Notes: generated by a model from the sequence alone, not told the origin. Positions 27,163 through 37,284 are shown, counted from the first letter of the stretch. The stretch is DNA of 64,000 nucleotides from Mucilaginibacter robiniae (GCF_012849215.1 NZ_CP051682.1:3286001-3350000); one strand, 5' to 3'. Program-made: numbers and translations.

Positions 27163-28713
27163 TTGGAAAGTTTAAATGATGGTGAATTTTCTTTCTCGCA
27201 TGAAACTATACAGCGGGATTTTGAGCTGTTAACCAAAGCACTGGACGCCAGTATGTCGGGCATCGTTATTACAGATAATCAGCAGCCGGACAATCCTATT
27301 ATTTATTGCAATGATGCGTTTGAGCGTATTTCAGGCTACGTACGTCGTGAAATAATTGGTCGTAATTGCCGGTTTCTGCAGCAAGAAGACCGTAATCAGC
27401 CCGAGCGGGAAATTATTCGCAAAGCGCTTCAGAAAAATGAAAATTGCTATGTGGAAATCAGGAACTACAGAAAGAACGGTACGCTGTTCTGGAATGAGTT
27501 GTACCTGTCTGCTATCAAAGATAATGAGGGTAAAACTATTTACTTCATTGGTGTACAAAACGATATAAGCCGACGCAAGAAAGCTGAGTTAGAATTACGC
27601 CAGCAGAAAGACCAAATGGAGCGGCAGGTGCAAGAGCGTACCCGTACCCTTAAAATAAATGAAGAGTACCTCTCCAGCATTGTACAAACGGTACGGGAAA
27701 GCCTGATTGTGCTTGATCCGGATAGTCATGTATTGAGTGTAAATGAACATTTTTTACGTACTTTCAAAGTAACACGGGCCGAAACGGAAGATAGACTGTT
27801 GTTTGAGTTAGGAGATGGCCAATGGAATATTCCGCAGTTACGTGAGTTGCTGGAAAAAATATTGCCGACCAATAATCCGGTTGAAGATTTTGAGGTAGAG
27901 TATGATTTTCCACATATCGGTAAAAAGCTTATGCTGCTTAATGCACACCGTATTGAACTGGAAGGTGAGTATAAAGATCGTATTTTGATTGCCATTGAAG
28001 ATATCACCGAGCGCCGTTCTATCGAAAAGCGTAAAGATGATTTCCTGTCTATCGCCAGTCATGAGCTTAAAACGCCTTTAACTACGATAAAAGGTTATGT
28101 GCAGATGATGAACAAGCTGATGCCGGAAAATTCAAATCTGAGGTTTAAAGATTTGGTAGGTAAAACAGAAAGTTATGTTAACCGGCTAAATAACTTAATT
28201 ACAGAGTTGCTGGATGTTTCCAAAATACAAACAGGATACATCGAGTTACATAAAGAAAACTTTGATTTTAATAAGATGGTATATGATGCCGTAGAAGGCA
28301 TACAGGCTGGTACCAAAACACATCATATTACTATTAAAGGTAAAGCTACCGACAGTTATTTGGGAGATGAAACGCAATTGGTGCAGGTGATTAATAACTT
28401 GCTGGCTAATGCTATTAAATACTCTCCTAATGCTAACGAAATTTTGGTTTACCTATCTTTAGTAAGCGATTATTTAAAAGTGTCGGTTACAGATTATGGT
28501 ATGGGGATCAGTTCCGAAGATCAGAAGAAAGTATTTGAACGCTTTTATCGGGTAGGTGATATTCAACAACGTTTTCCAGGTATGGGTATTGGCTTGTATG
28601 TATGTGATCAGATTGTGCAGCGGCATGGTGGCAGCTTGTGGATAGAAAGTGAAAAGGACAAAGGATCTACCTTTAGTTTTACCTTACCTTTAAAGGAAAG
28701 GGCTGACGCATGA
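27163..28713 (+). CDS. LOV-domain (blue-light) sensor histidine kinase
   Basis: Soluble hybrid sensor of 516 residues starting at TTG 27163. Domain order: LOV-type PAS (about 20-140), coiled coil, second PAS (about 170-285), HisKA with SHELKTPL (His300), HATPase. The LOV signature GRNCRFLQQED carries the photoreactive Cys69, and the flavin-contact strings NYRKNGTLFWN (Asn111) and GVQND (Gln132) are all present. Blue light would form a Cys-flavin adduct and change kinase activity. HATPase boxes: NNLLANAIKYS, DYGMGIS, GMGIGLYV. It overlaps the receiver gene by 4 bp. No membrane segment. Confidence 0.92.
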   Translation: MESLNDGEFSFSHETIQRDFELLTKALDASMSGIVITDNQQPDNPIIYCNDAFERISGYVRREIIGRNCRFLQQEDRNQPEREIIRKALQKNENCYVEIRNYRKNGTLFWNELYLSAIKDNEGKTIYFIGVQNDISRRKKAELELRQQKDQMERQVQERTRTLKINEEYLSSIVQTVRESLIVLDPDSHVLSVNEHFLRTFKVTRAETEDRLLFELGDGQWNIPQLRELLEKILPTNNPVEDFEVEYDFPHIGKKLMLLNAHRIELEGEYKDRILIAIEDITERRSIEKRKDDFLSIASHELKTPLTTIKGYVQMMNKLMPENSNLRFKDLVGKTESYVNRLNNLITELLDVSKIQTGYIELHKENFDFNKMVYDAVEGIQAGTKTHHITIKGKATDSYLGDETQLVQVINNLLANAIKYSPNANEILVYLSLVSDYLKVSVTDYGMGISSEDQKKVFERFYRVGDIQQRFPGMGIGLYVCDQIVQRHGGSLWIESEKDKGSTFSFTLPLKERADA

Positions 28714-29087
28714 TGCAAAAAAAGATAGTTATTTGTGACGATGATGAGGGGATACTGGATATGCTGGTTTTAGCCCTTGAAAGTGATGAGTACTTAATTA
28801 TACCCGAGCAAAACAGCTTGAACTTATACAGCCTGATTGAACAGGAAAAGCCCGACTTGTTGTTGCTGGATTTATGGATGCCGGTATTATCGGGCGATCA
28901 GGTTTTGAGAAGCTTGCGGAGTAATCTACAAACGCAATCATTGCCGGTTGTGGTGATGTCGGCCAGTACAGATGGGCCTACTATTGCGGCTAATGCGGGT
29001 GCTACCGATTATATAGCCAAACCTTTTGATCTGGACCAGTTGAATGATAAAGTAAACCAGGTTCTGCAATCAGGATTGGTAAAATAA
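28710..29087 (+). CDS. Single-domain response regulator (CheY-like)
   Basis: Receiver-only protein of 125 residues, probable phosphoacceptor of the LOV kinase. The acidic pair lies in ICDDDEG, the phosphoacceptor Asp in DLLLLDLWMP near residue 52, and the conserved Lys in YIAKPFDL near residue 103. The start overlaps the kinase stop (ATGA). It has no output domain, so the signal must pass on by protein contact or a phosphorelay whose next member is not in the window. Confidence 0.93.
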   Translation: MMQKKIVICDDDEGILDMLVLALESDEYLIIPEQNSLNLYSLIEQEKPDLLLLDLWMPVLSGDQVLRSLRSNLQTQSLPVVVMSASTDGPTIAANAGATDYIAKPFDLDQLNDKVNQVLQSGLVK

Positions 29088-29218
29088 GAATACAAGGTCA
29101 ATGTGAGGAGGTTAGGCTAAAAATTAAGCTACTTCCTTGCATTGACTAATGTGAAAACTGGCTTTCCAGGCCATTTTCGCAATAATAATTTGTTATCCTA
29201 CCTTCTAGCGCTATACTG

Positions 29219-30424
29219 TTAAAATAGTTTCAACTGTTTATTTGCTGTTGGTTTTTGCGTTTCACCAAATATAGTGCGGCCACCATAACGCCACGAGTTA
29301 CTGCGTTCCTGCTCAATTACTTTATCAAAATCAGCATTGGGGGTAAAGTTCTGCTCGGCTTGCTGGGCAATATGGCTCAGGCGTTTAATAGCTTCAACCT
29401 TTTCACTGTTACCTAGCTTGGCTTGATCTATAGATTTTTGCAGCACGTTTATAGTTTCATCATATACCTTAACCGGAACCGGGAAAGGATGCCCGTCTTT
29501 ACCGCCATGTGCAAATGAATAGCGGGCAGGGTCGCTGAAACGGGTAGGCGTACCGTGTATGACCTCGCTCACCAGTGCTAATGATTGTAACGTACGCGGA
29601 CCTAAGCCTTTCAGTAGCAGCAATTCTTCAAAATTGCTAACCTGCTGTTCATGTGCCAGCCACAATACCGCACCCAGGCGTTTTAAATCTACATCTTTCG
29701 CCTTTACATCATGATGGGCAGGCATTACCAGATGGTCAATTTCTTTCAGCATCCGGTCCGGGTGTTCTGCTGTTAAGTTCATGATGGCGGTACGGGCATC
29801 AGCCGCACGCGAGTCGGCCATGTTTAGGATATAGCCTGATGGTCGTCCGCAAATGGCAGTATGCGGGTCGTCAACAAAGGAGGTCAGCGTTTCAGAATGC
29901 CAATGATAACGGCGGGCCACTTTAGTATGAGCGTTCATACCTTGTTGTATCACCGTCCACTGCCCTTGGTTATTCACCACAAAGTTGTGCATGTATAATT
30001 GAAAACCATCTTGCACTGCCGTGTTATCTACCTTGGCGCTTAACTTACTGCATTGCACCAGGTAGTTGCCGTTTAAACCAATTTGTTCGCTTACTTTCAG
30101 CAATTCGGCAGGCGTTTGCATGGAATGTTTCCCTTTGCCGCCGCAGATGTAAATGCCTAGCTGCTTAGCATGCGGGTTCACTGCTCGCTTTAAAGCACCC
30201 AGTACAGAAGTAGTAATACCCGACGAGTGCCAGTCCATCCCCATTACGGCTCCTAAACTCTGAAACCAAAACGGATTGCTCAGGCGTGATAACACAGCCG
30301 AACTGTCATACTCCATTACCATTGTTTCAACTACGGCTAAGCCCAACTTGGCCATACGCTCAGCCAGCCAGGTAGGTACATAACCATGATGCAAAGGTAA
30401 ATCGGCATTGCCCGAACGTTTCAT
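29219..30424 (-). CDS. DUF763 domain protein
   Basis: Protein of 401 residues matching the DUF763 family (N-terminus RSGNADLPLHHGYVPTWLAE; middle HYHWHSETLTSF-like region with His clusters; FEELLLLKGLGPRTLQSLAL, a helix-hairpin-helix-like DNA-binding turn near residue 270). The family is shared by archaea and bacteria and has no settled function; the HhH turn hints at nucleic acid contact. Single gene, convergent with the receiver gene. Confidence 0.88.
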   Translation of the reverse strand: MKRSGNADLPLHHGYVPTWLAERMAKLGLAVVETMVMEYDSSAVLSRLSNPFWFQSLGAVMGMDWHSSGITTSVLGALKRAVNPHAKQLGIYICGGKGKHSMQTPAELLKVSEQIGLNGNYLVQCSKLSAKVDNTAVQDGFQLYMHNFVVNNQGQWTVIQQGMNAHTKVARRYHWHSETLTSFVDDPHTAICGRPSGYILNMADSRAADARTAIMNLTAEHPDRMLKEIDHLVMPAHHDVKAKDVDLKRLGAVLWLAHEQQVSNFEELLLLKGLGPRTLQSLALVSEVIHGTPTRFSDPARYSFAHGGKDGHPFPVPVKVYDETINVLQKSIDQAKLGNSEKVEAIKRLSHIAQQAEQNFTPNADFDKVIEQERSNSWRYGGRTIFGETQKPTANKQLKLF

Positions 30425-30740
30425 ACTAACAAATTTAGTAGATTTTCTTAATTAAAGTGCTGACGTTTTAGTTTCTCTTTTCGTTGTTAATTTTGTGCTG
30501 TAGTGATTGTTCGTCTGCTCATGGCCGCAGCGGCTATTTCTTTTGTCTTAGCAGCTATATGGTGTTCTTTGCCTTAATACTAAAAACCAAAAATCAAGTC
30601 TCTTCCTACGCTTCTTTGCCGCACTAGGTCCAATCCTGCCTTTCGCCCGAAGCTGGAAGAGGACGGAGGGGGAAGAATCAAGAGTATAGAGTCAGGAATC
30701 AAGACTTATTACGTACACCTATTAGTGCATTAGTACAGAG

Positions 30741-30760
30741 ATTGCTTCGTACCTCGCAAT
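30741..30760. repeat. Short dyad resembling a dispersed genomic repeat
   Basis: ATTGC (30741-30745) mirrors GCAAT (30756-30760) in the context GATTGCTTCGTACCTCGCAA. Sequences of this form occur in many copies in some Bacteroidota genomes. Copy number could not be checked here. Confidence 0.35.
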
Positions 30761-30908
30761 GACGCGTAAGGAGGTAACTTATTCAAACTACCTAACCACA
30801 GAACCACCAATAACTTTTTTTCGCGGCATCAGGAATGTTGCGGGTAGTAGCAGTTAGCCATTGCACTCACATATAAAGCAACATAGCGTAGCCGCAAGTT
30901 TTCTTTTG

Positions 30909-30941
30909 GTTATCTTTTCTTTTGTATAAAAGAAAAGTAAC
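30909..30941. repeat. Hairpin-forming repeat
   Basis: GTTA(T)CTTTTCTTTT (30909-30923) pairs over 14 bp with AAAAGAAAAGTAAC (30928-30941), with one bulged T and loop GTAT. It lies 87 bp upstream of the MutS-like gene. It could be a REP-like unit or a transcript feature. Confidence 0.45.
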
Positions 30942-31027
30942 ATCCACTAACGTGAATAAAACACTTTACCTATGCTAATGAAAAGCTGTAAATATGTCCA
31001 ATGCTTAATAAACCTTACATTTAAAAC

Positions 31028-32713
31028 ATGATGCACCGCCTTATTCCTTTTATGATATGTGTGAGCTTAGTTATCCTATTTTTCTTAATAAAGAAATGGT
31101 ATAAAAAACAGTTCTCTAGTAAACGGAAAATAGCACAAATCAAGGAGGAGTGGGGCAAGCCAAGAGAGGTTTACCGCAGCTTTAAACTGATTGGTCAGTA
31201 TGCCGCTGCTTACCCTACGGAAAAACAAATTTCGCCTGCAACTGCTGCCGATTTAGATTTGGAAAGGCTGTTTGAATATATAGATCGTACCCGTTCTAAA
31301 CCCGGACAACAATACTTGTATAAAAAGCTGCACGAACAAGAAACTAACTTAACGTATTTTCACAATCTGGAACAGCGAATAGCTCAGCTGACCAGCCATG
31401 CGGATGTACATGAGCAAATAGAGTTGAAATTATCGGAGCTGAAAAGTGATAATGCTTATTTTCTCCCCGAATTATTCAACCAAAAGCATAAGCAGCTATT
31501 TGGCAAATTTGGACAGGTATATGTAAGTATAGCAGGCATTAGCGTGATAACTATGCTGATTTTATTGTTGCTTTTACAACAGCAGGTATATTTGTTGGTA
31601 CTGGTAGCTTTGCTGATAGCTAATACGATTATTCATTATCGTAACCGGTTTAAAATAATGCCTTTTACGGTTTCATTGCCAGAGTTGCTTATACTGAACC
31701 AAGTAGGGCAATGGCTGTATCAGCACAACTATTTAAATTCAGGCAATGAGGTAAAGCAAAGTTTAGTGAAAGTAAATAAACTCAAGCGCTCCATTAGTTT
31801 TATCAATGTGCAGAACTTGATTGCAGCCGATCCAACAGACATGTTTTATCTGTTGACCGAATGGCTGAAAATATTCTTGCTGATTGAACCACTGGTATTT
31901 ATATTTTCTATTAGCCGTGTAAATAAATATCTGACCGATATACGCCTGCTGTTTGAAAGCGTAGCCGAGGTGGATATGGCGATTTCCATACAATCGTTCA
32001 GGGATGGGTTATCCTATTACTGCCAGCCCGATTTTACAGCTAGCGCAGAGCAGTTGGTAATGACGAAGATATACCATCCATTAGTGGAAAATTGTGTGCC
32101 TAACAGCATACAAAGTAGGGCCAGCCAGGGTGTACTGATTACCGGGTCAAATATGTCGGGTAAAACTACGTTTATCAGGGCAGTGGCTATAAATGCGCTG
32201 CTGGCGCAAACATTGCATACCTGTTGTGCCCAGATGTACCAAGTGCCAATGTTGCATATTCATACCAGCATACAGATGAGTGATGATTTGCACGAACATA
32301 AAAGTTATTTTCAGGCAGAGGCATTAGCCGTGCTAGATATTATCAAACAATGTGAGCCGCAGGCTTCCACGAAAAGTTTGGTAATTATTGATGAAATTTT
32401 TAGAGGTACCAATACTATTGAGCGTATTGCTGCTGCCAAAGCGGTACTGTCTTACCTGGTAGCTAATCGAAACTTTGTATTCGTATCTACCCATGATTTG
32501 GAACTAGCCGAACTACTAGGACCGAATTATGCCGTTTACTCGTTTGAAGAACAAATAGGGGATAATCGGTTGATATTTGATTACCAGATTAAAGAAGGCT
32601 TGCTCAAAAATAAGAATGGCATTGCTGTTCTGGAAGGTGCGGGCTATCCGTCCTCTATTGTTCAGGAAGCTTACCAAATTGGCGCTCAATTGCGCGAGAA
32701 ATATAATCTGTAA
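31028..32713 (+). CDS. Membrane-anchored MutS-like ATPase
   Basis: Protein of 561 residues. The C-terminal 220 residues form a MutS-type ABC ATPase: Walker A ITGSNMSGKTTFIRAV (near 375-390), a Ser-rich middle (SIQMSDDLHEHKSYF), Walker B SLVIIDEIFRGTNTIERI, and the STHDLELA switch. Unlike true MutS it lacks the mismatch-binding domain. It has an N-terminal helix (FMICVSLVILFFLI), two more (VYVSIAGISVITMLILLLLL and VLVALLIANTIIH), and a fourth hydrophobic stretch near residue 280. It is therefore probably not a mismatch repair protein. Role unknown. Confidence 0.88.
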   Translation: MMHRLIPFMICVSLVILFFLIKKWYKKQFSSKRKIAQIKEEWGKPREVYRSFKLIGQYAAAYPTEKQISPATAADLDLERLFEYIDRTRSKPGQQYLYKKLHEQETNLTYFHNLEQRIAQLTSHADVHEQIELKLSELKSDNAYFLPELFNQKHKQLFGKFGQVYVSIAGISVITMLILLLLLQQQVYLLVLVALLIANTIIHYRNRFKIMPFTVSLPELLILNQVGQWLYQHNYLNSGNEVKQSLVKVNKLKRSISFINVQNLIAADPTDMFYLLTEWLKIFLLIEPLVFIFSISRVNKYLTDIRLLFESVAEVDMAISIQSFRDGLSYYCQPDFTASAEQLVMTKIYHPLVENCVPNSIQSRASQGVLITGSNMSGKTTFIRAVAINALLAQTLHTCCAQMYQVPMLHIHTSIQMSDDLHEHKSYFQAEALAVLDIIKQCEPQASTKSLVIIDEIFRGTNTIERIAAAKAVLSYLVANRNFVFVSTHDLELAELLGPNYAVYSFEEQIGDNRLIFDYQIKEGLLKNKNGIAVLEGAGYPSSIVQEAYQIGAQLREKYNL

Positions 32714-32795
32714 TCTATAAGATTAACTAACAATACCGTGTCAACATTCACACGCTCAAAAATGAACACCTGCTTTTAAGCTATCCGTTATGCAC

Positions 32796-33746
32796 TTAAA
32801 CCGTTGCCTCAATTTGGTACTTGTTCCGATCGTGCGAGCTGCGGGCTACCAGTTCGGCCACAAAGCCGGTTAAAAATAACTGCGAACCTAAAATAATAGC
32901 TACCAAAGCCAAATAAAATAAAGGTTGGTCGGTAGCATCGCGGTAGTGTTCGTTATGTGCAATATGAATCAGCTTTTCGGTAATAATCCAGATGGCCATT
33001 ACCATACCCAACAGAAAACTGATTACGCCCATCGTACCAAAAAAATGCATCGGCCGTTTCCCAAACTTACCTACAAAGAAAATAGATAGTAAATCCAAAA
33101 AGCCGTTAATAAAGCGACTCATGCCAAATTTGGTGGTACCATACTTGCGGGCGCGGTGTTCAACCACTTGCTCGCCAATTTTGGTGAAGCCTGCCCATTT
33201 GGCAATTACCGGAATGTAGCGGTGCATTTCGCCATACACCTCAATGTTTTTTACTACGGCCTTGCGGTAAGCTTTCAATCCGCAGTTAAAATCATGCAGG
33301 TTATGTATGCCCGACATTTTGCGGGTAGCGGCATTAAACAATCGGGTAGGGAGGGTTTTGCTAAGCGGATCATACCGTTTAGCTTTCCAGCCCGATACCA
33401 AATCGTACTTCTCTTCAATAATGCGGCGGTACAATTCGGGTATTTCATCGGGGCTGTCTTGCAAATCGGCATCCATAGTAATAATTACATTACCTTGAGC
33501 AGCTTCAAAGCCGGTATTCAGCGCGGCCGATTTACCGTAGTTACGTCTGAATTTAATACCCCTGATAGCTTCGTTGGCTTCTCTCAGTTGGCAAATCATC
33601 TCCCACGAGCCATCAGTACTGCCATCATCCACCAATATAATTTCATAACTAAACTGGTGGGTGTACATCACCTGACTAATCCACGAGGTAAGCTCGGGCA
33701 GTGATTCTACTTCGTTAAATAAAGGTATAACAACTGAAATATCCAT
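32796..33746 (-). CDS. Family 2 glycosyltransferase with membrane anchor
   Basis: GT2 enzyme of 316 residues. The N-terminal catalytic domain shows VVIPLFNEVESLPEL, ILVDDGSTDGSWE and the metal-binding ITMDADLQDSPDEI. The C-terminus has two membrane helices (FFGTMGVISFLLGMVMAIWI and FYLALVAIILGSQLFLTGFV). This arrangement is that of polyprenyl-phosphate sugar transferases (DPM1/GtrB/ArnC type), which load a sugar onto undecaprenyl phosphate. The donor sugar is unknown. Alone between divergent genes. Confidence 0.92.
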   Translation of the reverse strand: MDISVVIPLFNEVESLPELTSWISQVMYTHQFSYEIILVDDGSTDGSWEMICQLREANEAIRGIKFRRNYGKSAALNTGFEAAQGNVIITMDADLQDSPDEIPELYRRIIEEKYDLVSGWKAKRYDPLSKTLPTRLFNAATRKMSGIHNLHDFNCGLKAYRKAVVKNIEVYGEMHRYIPVIAKWAGFTKIGEQVVEHRARKYGTTKFGMSRFINGFLDLLSIFFVGKFGKRPMHFFGTMGVISFLLGMVMAIWIITEKLIHIAHNEHYRDATDQPLFYLALVAIILGSQLFLTGFVAELVARSSHDRNKYQIEATV

Positions 33747-33908
33747 CCGTAAGTGTAAGGATGCAGGTTGTAATCCCTATCCTTGCAGCAGGCAAAAGTA
33801 CAAAATTTGTTTGTAACCCTTTCTATATCCTGAAAGGCATGATTTAGGTATAGATGCAAACAATACGCATACTTGCCGCTTACCTAAATAAACGTTAACC
33901 GTAAAAAC

Positions 33909-35927
33909 ATGAATCGTTTAGCTCAATCGGCATCACCCTATTTACTGCAACACGCCAACAACCCTGTTGATTGGTACCCTTGGGGTGCCGAAGCCTTACA
34001 AAAAGCCAAAGAGGAAAATAAACTCATATTGGTAAGTATTGGCTATTCGGCTTGCCACTGGTGCCATGTAATGGAGCATGAAAGCTTTGAAGATGAGCAG
34101 GTAGCCGCCTTAATGAACGAACATTTTGTGTGCATTAAGGTAGATCGTGAAGAACGCCCTGATGTAGATCAGATTTATATGAGCGCCGTACAACTTATGA
34201 CCGGCCGTGGTGGTTGGCCCCTCAACTGTATTTGTCTGCCTGACCAGCGTCCTATTTATGGCGGTACCTATTACCCCAAAGTAGATTGGATGAACGTACT
34301 GATGAGCTTGGCCGATTTTTACGAGCGCAAGCCCGAAGAGGCGGAAGAGTATGCCGTGCGGCTAACAGAAGGCATCACGCAATATGAATCGGTAGATTTA
34401 ATTACCGAACAGTCTGAATACACCCGTACTGATTTAGAAGCTATTGTAAATAACTGGAAACGCTACTTGGATAAGGTGGAAGGCGGCATGGGTAAAGCAC
34501 CTAAGTTTCCGATGCCAAACAACTGGTTGTTTTTGATGCGGTATGCACACCTGATGCAAAACGAAAGCATAGCCCAGCAGGTAAAGCTTACCCTGCACAA
34601 AATGGCTTTTGGTGGTATTTACGATCATGTAGGCGGCGGCTTTGCCCGTTACTCGGTTGATGGCCGCTGGCATGTGCCACACTTTGAAAAAATGTTGTAT
34701 GATAATGGCCAGCTGATTAGTCTGTATGCCGAAGCCTACGCCTGGAACCCCGACCCATTATACGCAGCAACAGCTAAGGAAACCATCACCTTTGTGAAAA
34801 ATGAATTGACTTCTGCCGACTTTGGCTTCTATTCAGCTCTAGATGCAGATAGCGAAGGCGTGGAAGGCAAGTTTTACACCTTTACCAAAGCTGATATTGA
34901 ACAGATATTAGGTAACGATGCCGACCTGTTCTGCATTTATTACCATATCACTGATGAAGGTAACTGGGAAGAAGAGCATACCAATGTATTGTTCCGCAAA
35001 GAGCAGGATGAACTGCTGGCCCAGCAATTGGGTTTGAGCACCGAAGAGTTGCTGGCTAAAATCAATGCGGCTAAAAAGAAAGTACTGGAAGCTCGCAGCC
35101 ATCGTGTACGGCCAGGGTTGGATAATAAAATATTGGCCTCCTGGAACGGGCTAATGCTGAAAGGTATTTGCGAAGCTTACCGCACGTTTAATGAGGAAAG
35201 CTATTTGCAGCTGGCTTTGCATAATGCTGAATTCATTCAGCAGCATTTAGTAAAAGAAGGGGGCCGACTGGTACGCATCTATAAAAATAACCAAATGACT
35301 GATGGGGTTGCCGAAGTGGCTTTTCTGGATGATTATGCCAATATCACCGACGGCTTGATTGCCTTGTACGAAGTAACCTTCGACCAACAATGGCTGCAAC
35401 TGGCCGCGCAGCTTACCGATACCGCTATCGCTCAGTACTATGATGAAGCTGAAGGTATGTTTTTTTATACCGCGGCAGATGCCGAGCAGCTCATTGCCCG
35501 CAAGGCTGAAATTATGGATGGGGTAATTCCTTCATCCAATTCAGTAATGGGGCGTAACCTTAAAAAGTTAAGCTTGCTGCTGGGTAATACGCAGTATGAG
35601 CAGATCAGTGCGCAATTGTTACGTAACGTAATGCCTTACATGGCTAAGTATGGTTCATCATACTCTAACTGGGCTTTGCTGCTGCTGGAGGAGGTGTTTG
35701 GCATTTATGAAATAGCCATAACCGGACCTAATGCCTGGCAGGTACGCCGTGAGTTGGAGCAGCATTATGTGCCCAATAAAATAGTGTTGGGCGGTACTGA
35801 AGAAAACTTACCTTTGCTACAGAACCGAATAAGTAATGAAACGCGAATTTTTGTGTGTAAAGATAAAACTTGCGGCTTGCCCTCTCTGAGTATTGCCGAT
35901 GCTTTAAAACAAATTGAGCTTTCGTAA
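33909..35927 (+). CDS. DUF255 thioredoxin-domain protein (YyaL/SSP411 type)
   Basis: Protein of 672 residues. The N-terminal thioredoxin-like domain (1-165) contains [15 protein letters not shown] and the redox-like motif [16 protein letters not shown]. The rest is an (alpha/alpha)6 barrel resembling glycoside epimerases ([48 protein letters not shown]). The family is widespread (human SPATA20) but its activity is unsettled. The downstream slyD gene starts 22 bp later and is probably cotranscribed. Confidence 0.93.
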   Translation: MNRLAQSASPYLLQHANNPVDWYPWGAEALQKAKEENKLILVSIGYSACHWCHVMEHESFEDEQVAALMNEHFVCIKVDREERPDVDQIYMSAVQLMTGRGGWPLNCICLPDQRPIYGGTYYPKVDWMNVLMSLADFYERKPEEAEEYAVRLTEGITQYESVDLITEQSEYTRTDLEAIVNNWKRYLDKVEGGMGKAPKFPMPNNWLFLMRYAHLMQNESIAQQVKLTLHKMAFGGIYDHVGGGFARYSVDGRWHVPHFEKMLYDNGQLISLYAEAYAWNPDPLYAATAKETITFVKNELTSADFGFYSALDADSEGVEGKFYTFTKADIEQILGNDADLFCIYYHITDEGNWEEEHTNVLFRKEQDELLAQQLGLSTEELLAKINAAKKKVLEARSHRVRPGLDNKILASWNGLMLKGICEAYRTFNEESYLQLALHNAEFIQQHLVKEGGRLVRIYKNNQMTDGVAEVAFLDDYANITDGLIALYEVTFDQQWLQLAAQLTDTAIAQYYDEAEGMFFYTAADAEQLIARKAEIMDGVIPSSNSVMGRNLKKLSLLLGNTQYEQISAQLLRNVMPYMAKYGSSYSNWALLLLEEVFGIYEIAITGPNAWQVRRELEQHYVPNKIVLGGTEENLPLLQNRISNETRIFVCKDKTCGLPSLSIADALKQIELS

Positions 35928-35949
35928 CTTTTACATTAAATTACCATCC

Positions 35950-36450
35950 ATGAAAATTGAATCACAACACGTCGTATCTTTAACTTACGATTTGTATGTT
36001 AAACAGGAAGACGGCACCGAAGCCTTAGTTGAAAGCGCTACTGAAGAACAACCGCTTACCTTTTTGTATGGCGTAGGCCAAATGCTGCCTAAGTTTGAAG
36101 AAGAACTAAGCACCCTGTCAACCGGCGATAATTTTGATTTTAAACTAAGTGCTACTGATGCTTATGGCGAATATGATGAAGAAGCTGTAGCTAACTTGCC
36201 TACGGAAATGTTTGCCGGCACTGATCTTCCTGAAGTAGGCGCTATTTTGCCTTTACAGGATAATCAAGGTCACCGTTTTCAGGGCCAGGTAGTATCGGTA
36301 GTAGAAGATGCTGTTATTGTAGATTTGAACCACCCAATGGCTGGTCAGGAATTGCATTTTAAAGGTAATATCATCAATGTGCGTCCGGCTAACCCTGAAG
36401 AGTTATCACATGGTCATGCACATGGTGCTGATGGTCATCACGATCATTAA
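35950..36450 (+). CDS. slyD: FKBP-type peptidyl-prolyl isomerase, SlyD-like
   Basis: Protein of 166 residues combining an FKBP prolyl isomerase domain with an inserted chaperone flap. The start at 35950 (MKIESQHVVSLTYDLYVKQE) is preferred over 35914. Motifs are FLYGVGQMLPKFEEEL and ATDAYGEYDEEAVANL. The C-terminal tail is His-rich (HGHAHGADGHHDH) as in SlyD, which binds nickel and other metals. It is translated directly after the DUF255 gene. Confidence 0.93.
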   Translation: MKIESQHVVSLTYDLYVKQEDGTEALVESATEEQPLTFLYGVGQMLPKFEEELSTLSTGDNFDFKLSATDAYGEYDEEAVANLPTEMFAGTDLPEVGAILPLQDNQGHRFQGQVVSVVEDAVIVDLNHPMAGQELHFKGNIINVRPANPEELSHGHAHGADGHHDH

Positions 36451-36471
36451 TCCTGTATCTGTACAGAAATA

Positions 36472-36549
36472 AAAATTAAAGCGCAAACTCTTAGGGTAGA
36501 AGGTAAACCAATGTTAACTTTCGCTTTATAAAGTTTGCGCTTTAATTTT
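36472..36549. terminator. Long-looped bidirectional stem
   Basis: AAAATTAAAGCGCAAACT (36472-36489) is an exact mirror of 36532-36549 (18 bp) with a 42-nt loop. It lies between the convergent slyD and the 36.6-kb gene. The A/T ends give T-runs on both strands. The loop is unusually long for a simple terminator. Confidence 0.65.
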
Positions 36550-36562
36550 AAATATCCTTTGC

Positions 36563-37252
36563 TTAATCTATCTCAATCCGGTCTTTGCCCGATAGGTGGC
36601 AACGTATAAAAATCGTGGCCGATACGGGTACATGGTTGTACGTGGCTGGTAGAAACATCTTATCCTCGTCCTTAAGCAAATTGATGTTCATATTAAAAGT
36701 TTGGTTTTCATCTTTGTCCATTCTGGATTGAATATGAACCTTGTAATCGGCTAAACGACCACCCGGACTAACCAGCAGTTCTATGGTAATCGCATATAAG
36801 TTGTCGTTTAACCCGACAAGTTCGCCAGGTAACTTAAATAAGTTCAGGTACCGTAAATAGCCAAAGTACCGGCCTCCTAAACGAACCGGTTTGGTAGCTC
36901 TGGTAGTAGTATCAATATTTTGGTCAATCATATACCTGAAACTGGATGTAGTATCTTCAGGTGCTTCGTAATTCAGGGTACGGTCGTTGTAGTTGTACCG
37001 TTGCATCAATTTCCCATGAATGTCAAAAAACGTCCAGTAGCCTATTCGTGCGTTTTTGTCATACTTACCTGCAGCTACCAGTTGCTTTTTGTAATAAGCC
37101 GCATACTGTCCCTGTAAAGTTTTATTGTCGCTCTTGAGTACGTTGTAGGTTTCTTTAATAATAGGCGTCAGCTTTGATTCATGTTGTACAACATCCTGGG
37201 CAAAAACCGGCCCTGATAAAAGTATAATAAGTAAAAAGAATAAATTTTTCAC
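36563..37252 (-). CDS. Exported protein of unknown function
   Basis: Protein of 229 residues with signal peptide MKNLFFLLIILLSGPVFAQD. A MORN-like strand (GKYDKNARIGYWTFFDIHGK, near residues 56-75) is followed by an unrecognised C-terminal part with beta strands. Such antitoxin/toxin-like MORN repeats occur in many secreted Bacteroidota proteins and give no function. The stop is 14 bp from the long-looped stem, and the gene lies 33 bp downstream of the PH-domain gene (37285-37701), probably an operon. Confidence 0.75.
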   Translation of the reverse strand: MKNLFFLLIILLSGPVFAQDVVQHESKLTPIIKETYNVLKSDNKTLQGQYAAYYKKQLVAAGKYDKNARIGYWTFFDIHGKLMQRYNYNDRTLNYEAPEDTTSSFRYMIDQNIDTTTRATKPVRLGGRYFGYLRYLNLFKLPGELVGLNDNLYAITIELLVSPGGRLADYKVHIQSRMDKDENQTFNMNINLLKDEDKMFLPATYNHVPVSATIFIRCHLSGKDRIEID

Positions 37253-37284
37253 GCAGAACGGATTTGGTTAGCCAATTACGGCAC

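Larger units (their letters stand above)
30425..31027. other. 600-bp intergenic region with scattered repeats
   Basis: No convincing gene. It contains a short dyad at 30741-30760, a hairpin at 30909-30941 and nondescript AT-rich sequence. It separates the divergent DUF763 and MutS-like genes, so their promoters should be here. Confidence 0.6.

Noticed and set aside
29153..29178. Small hairpin between the receiver and DUF763 genes
   Set aside because: Nine pairs with a bulge and no T-run on either strand; too weak to call.
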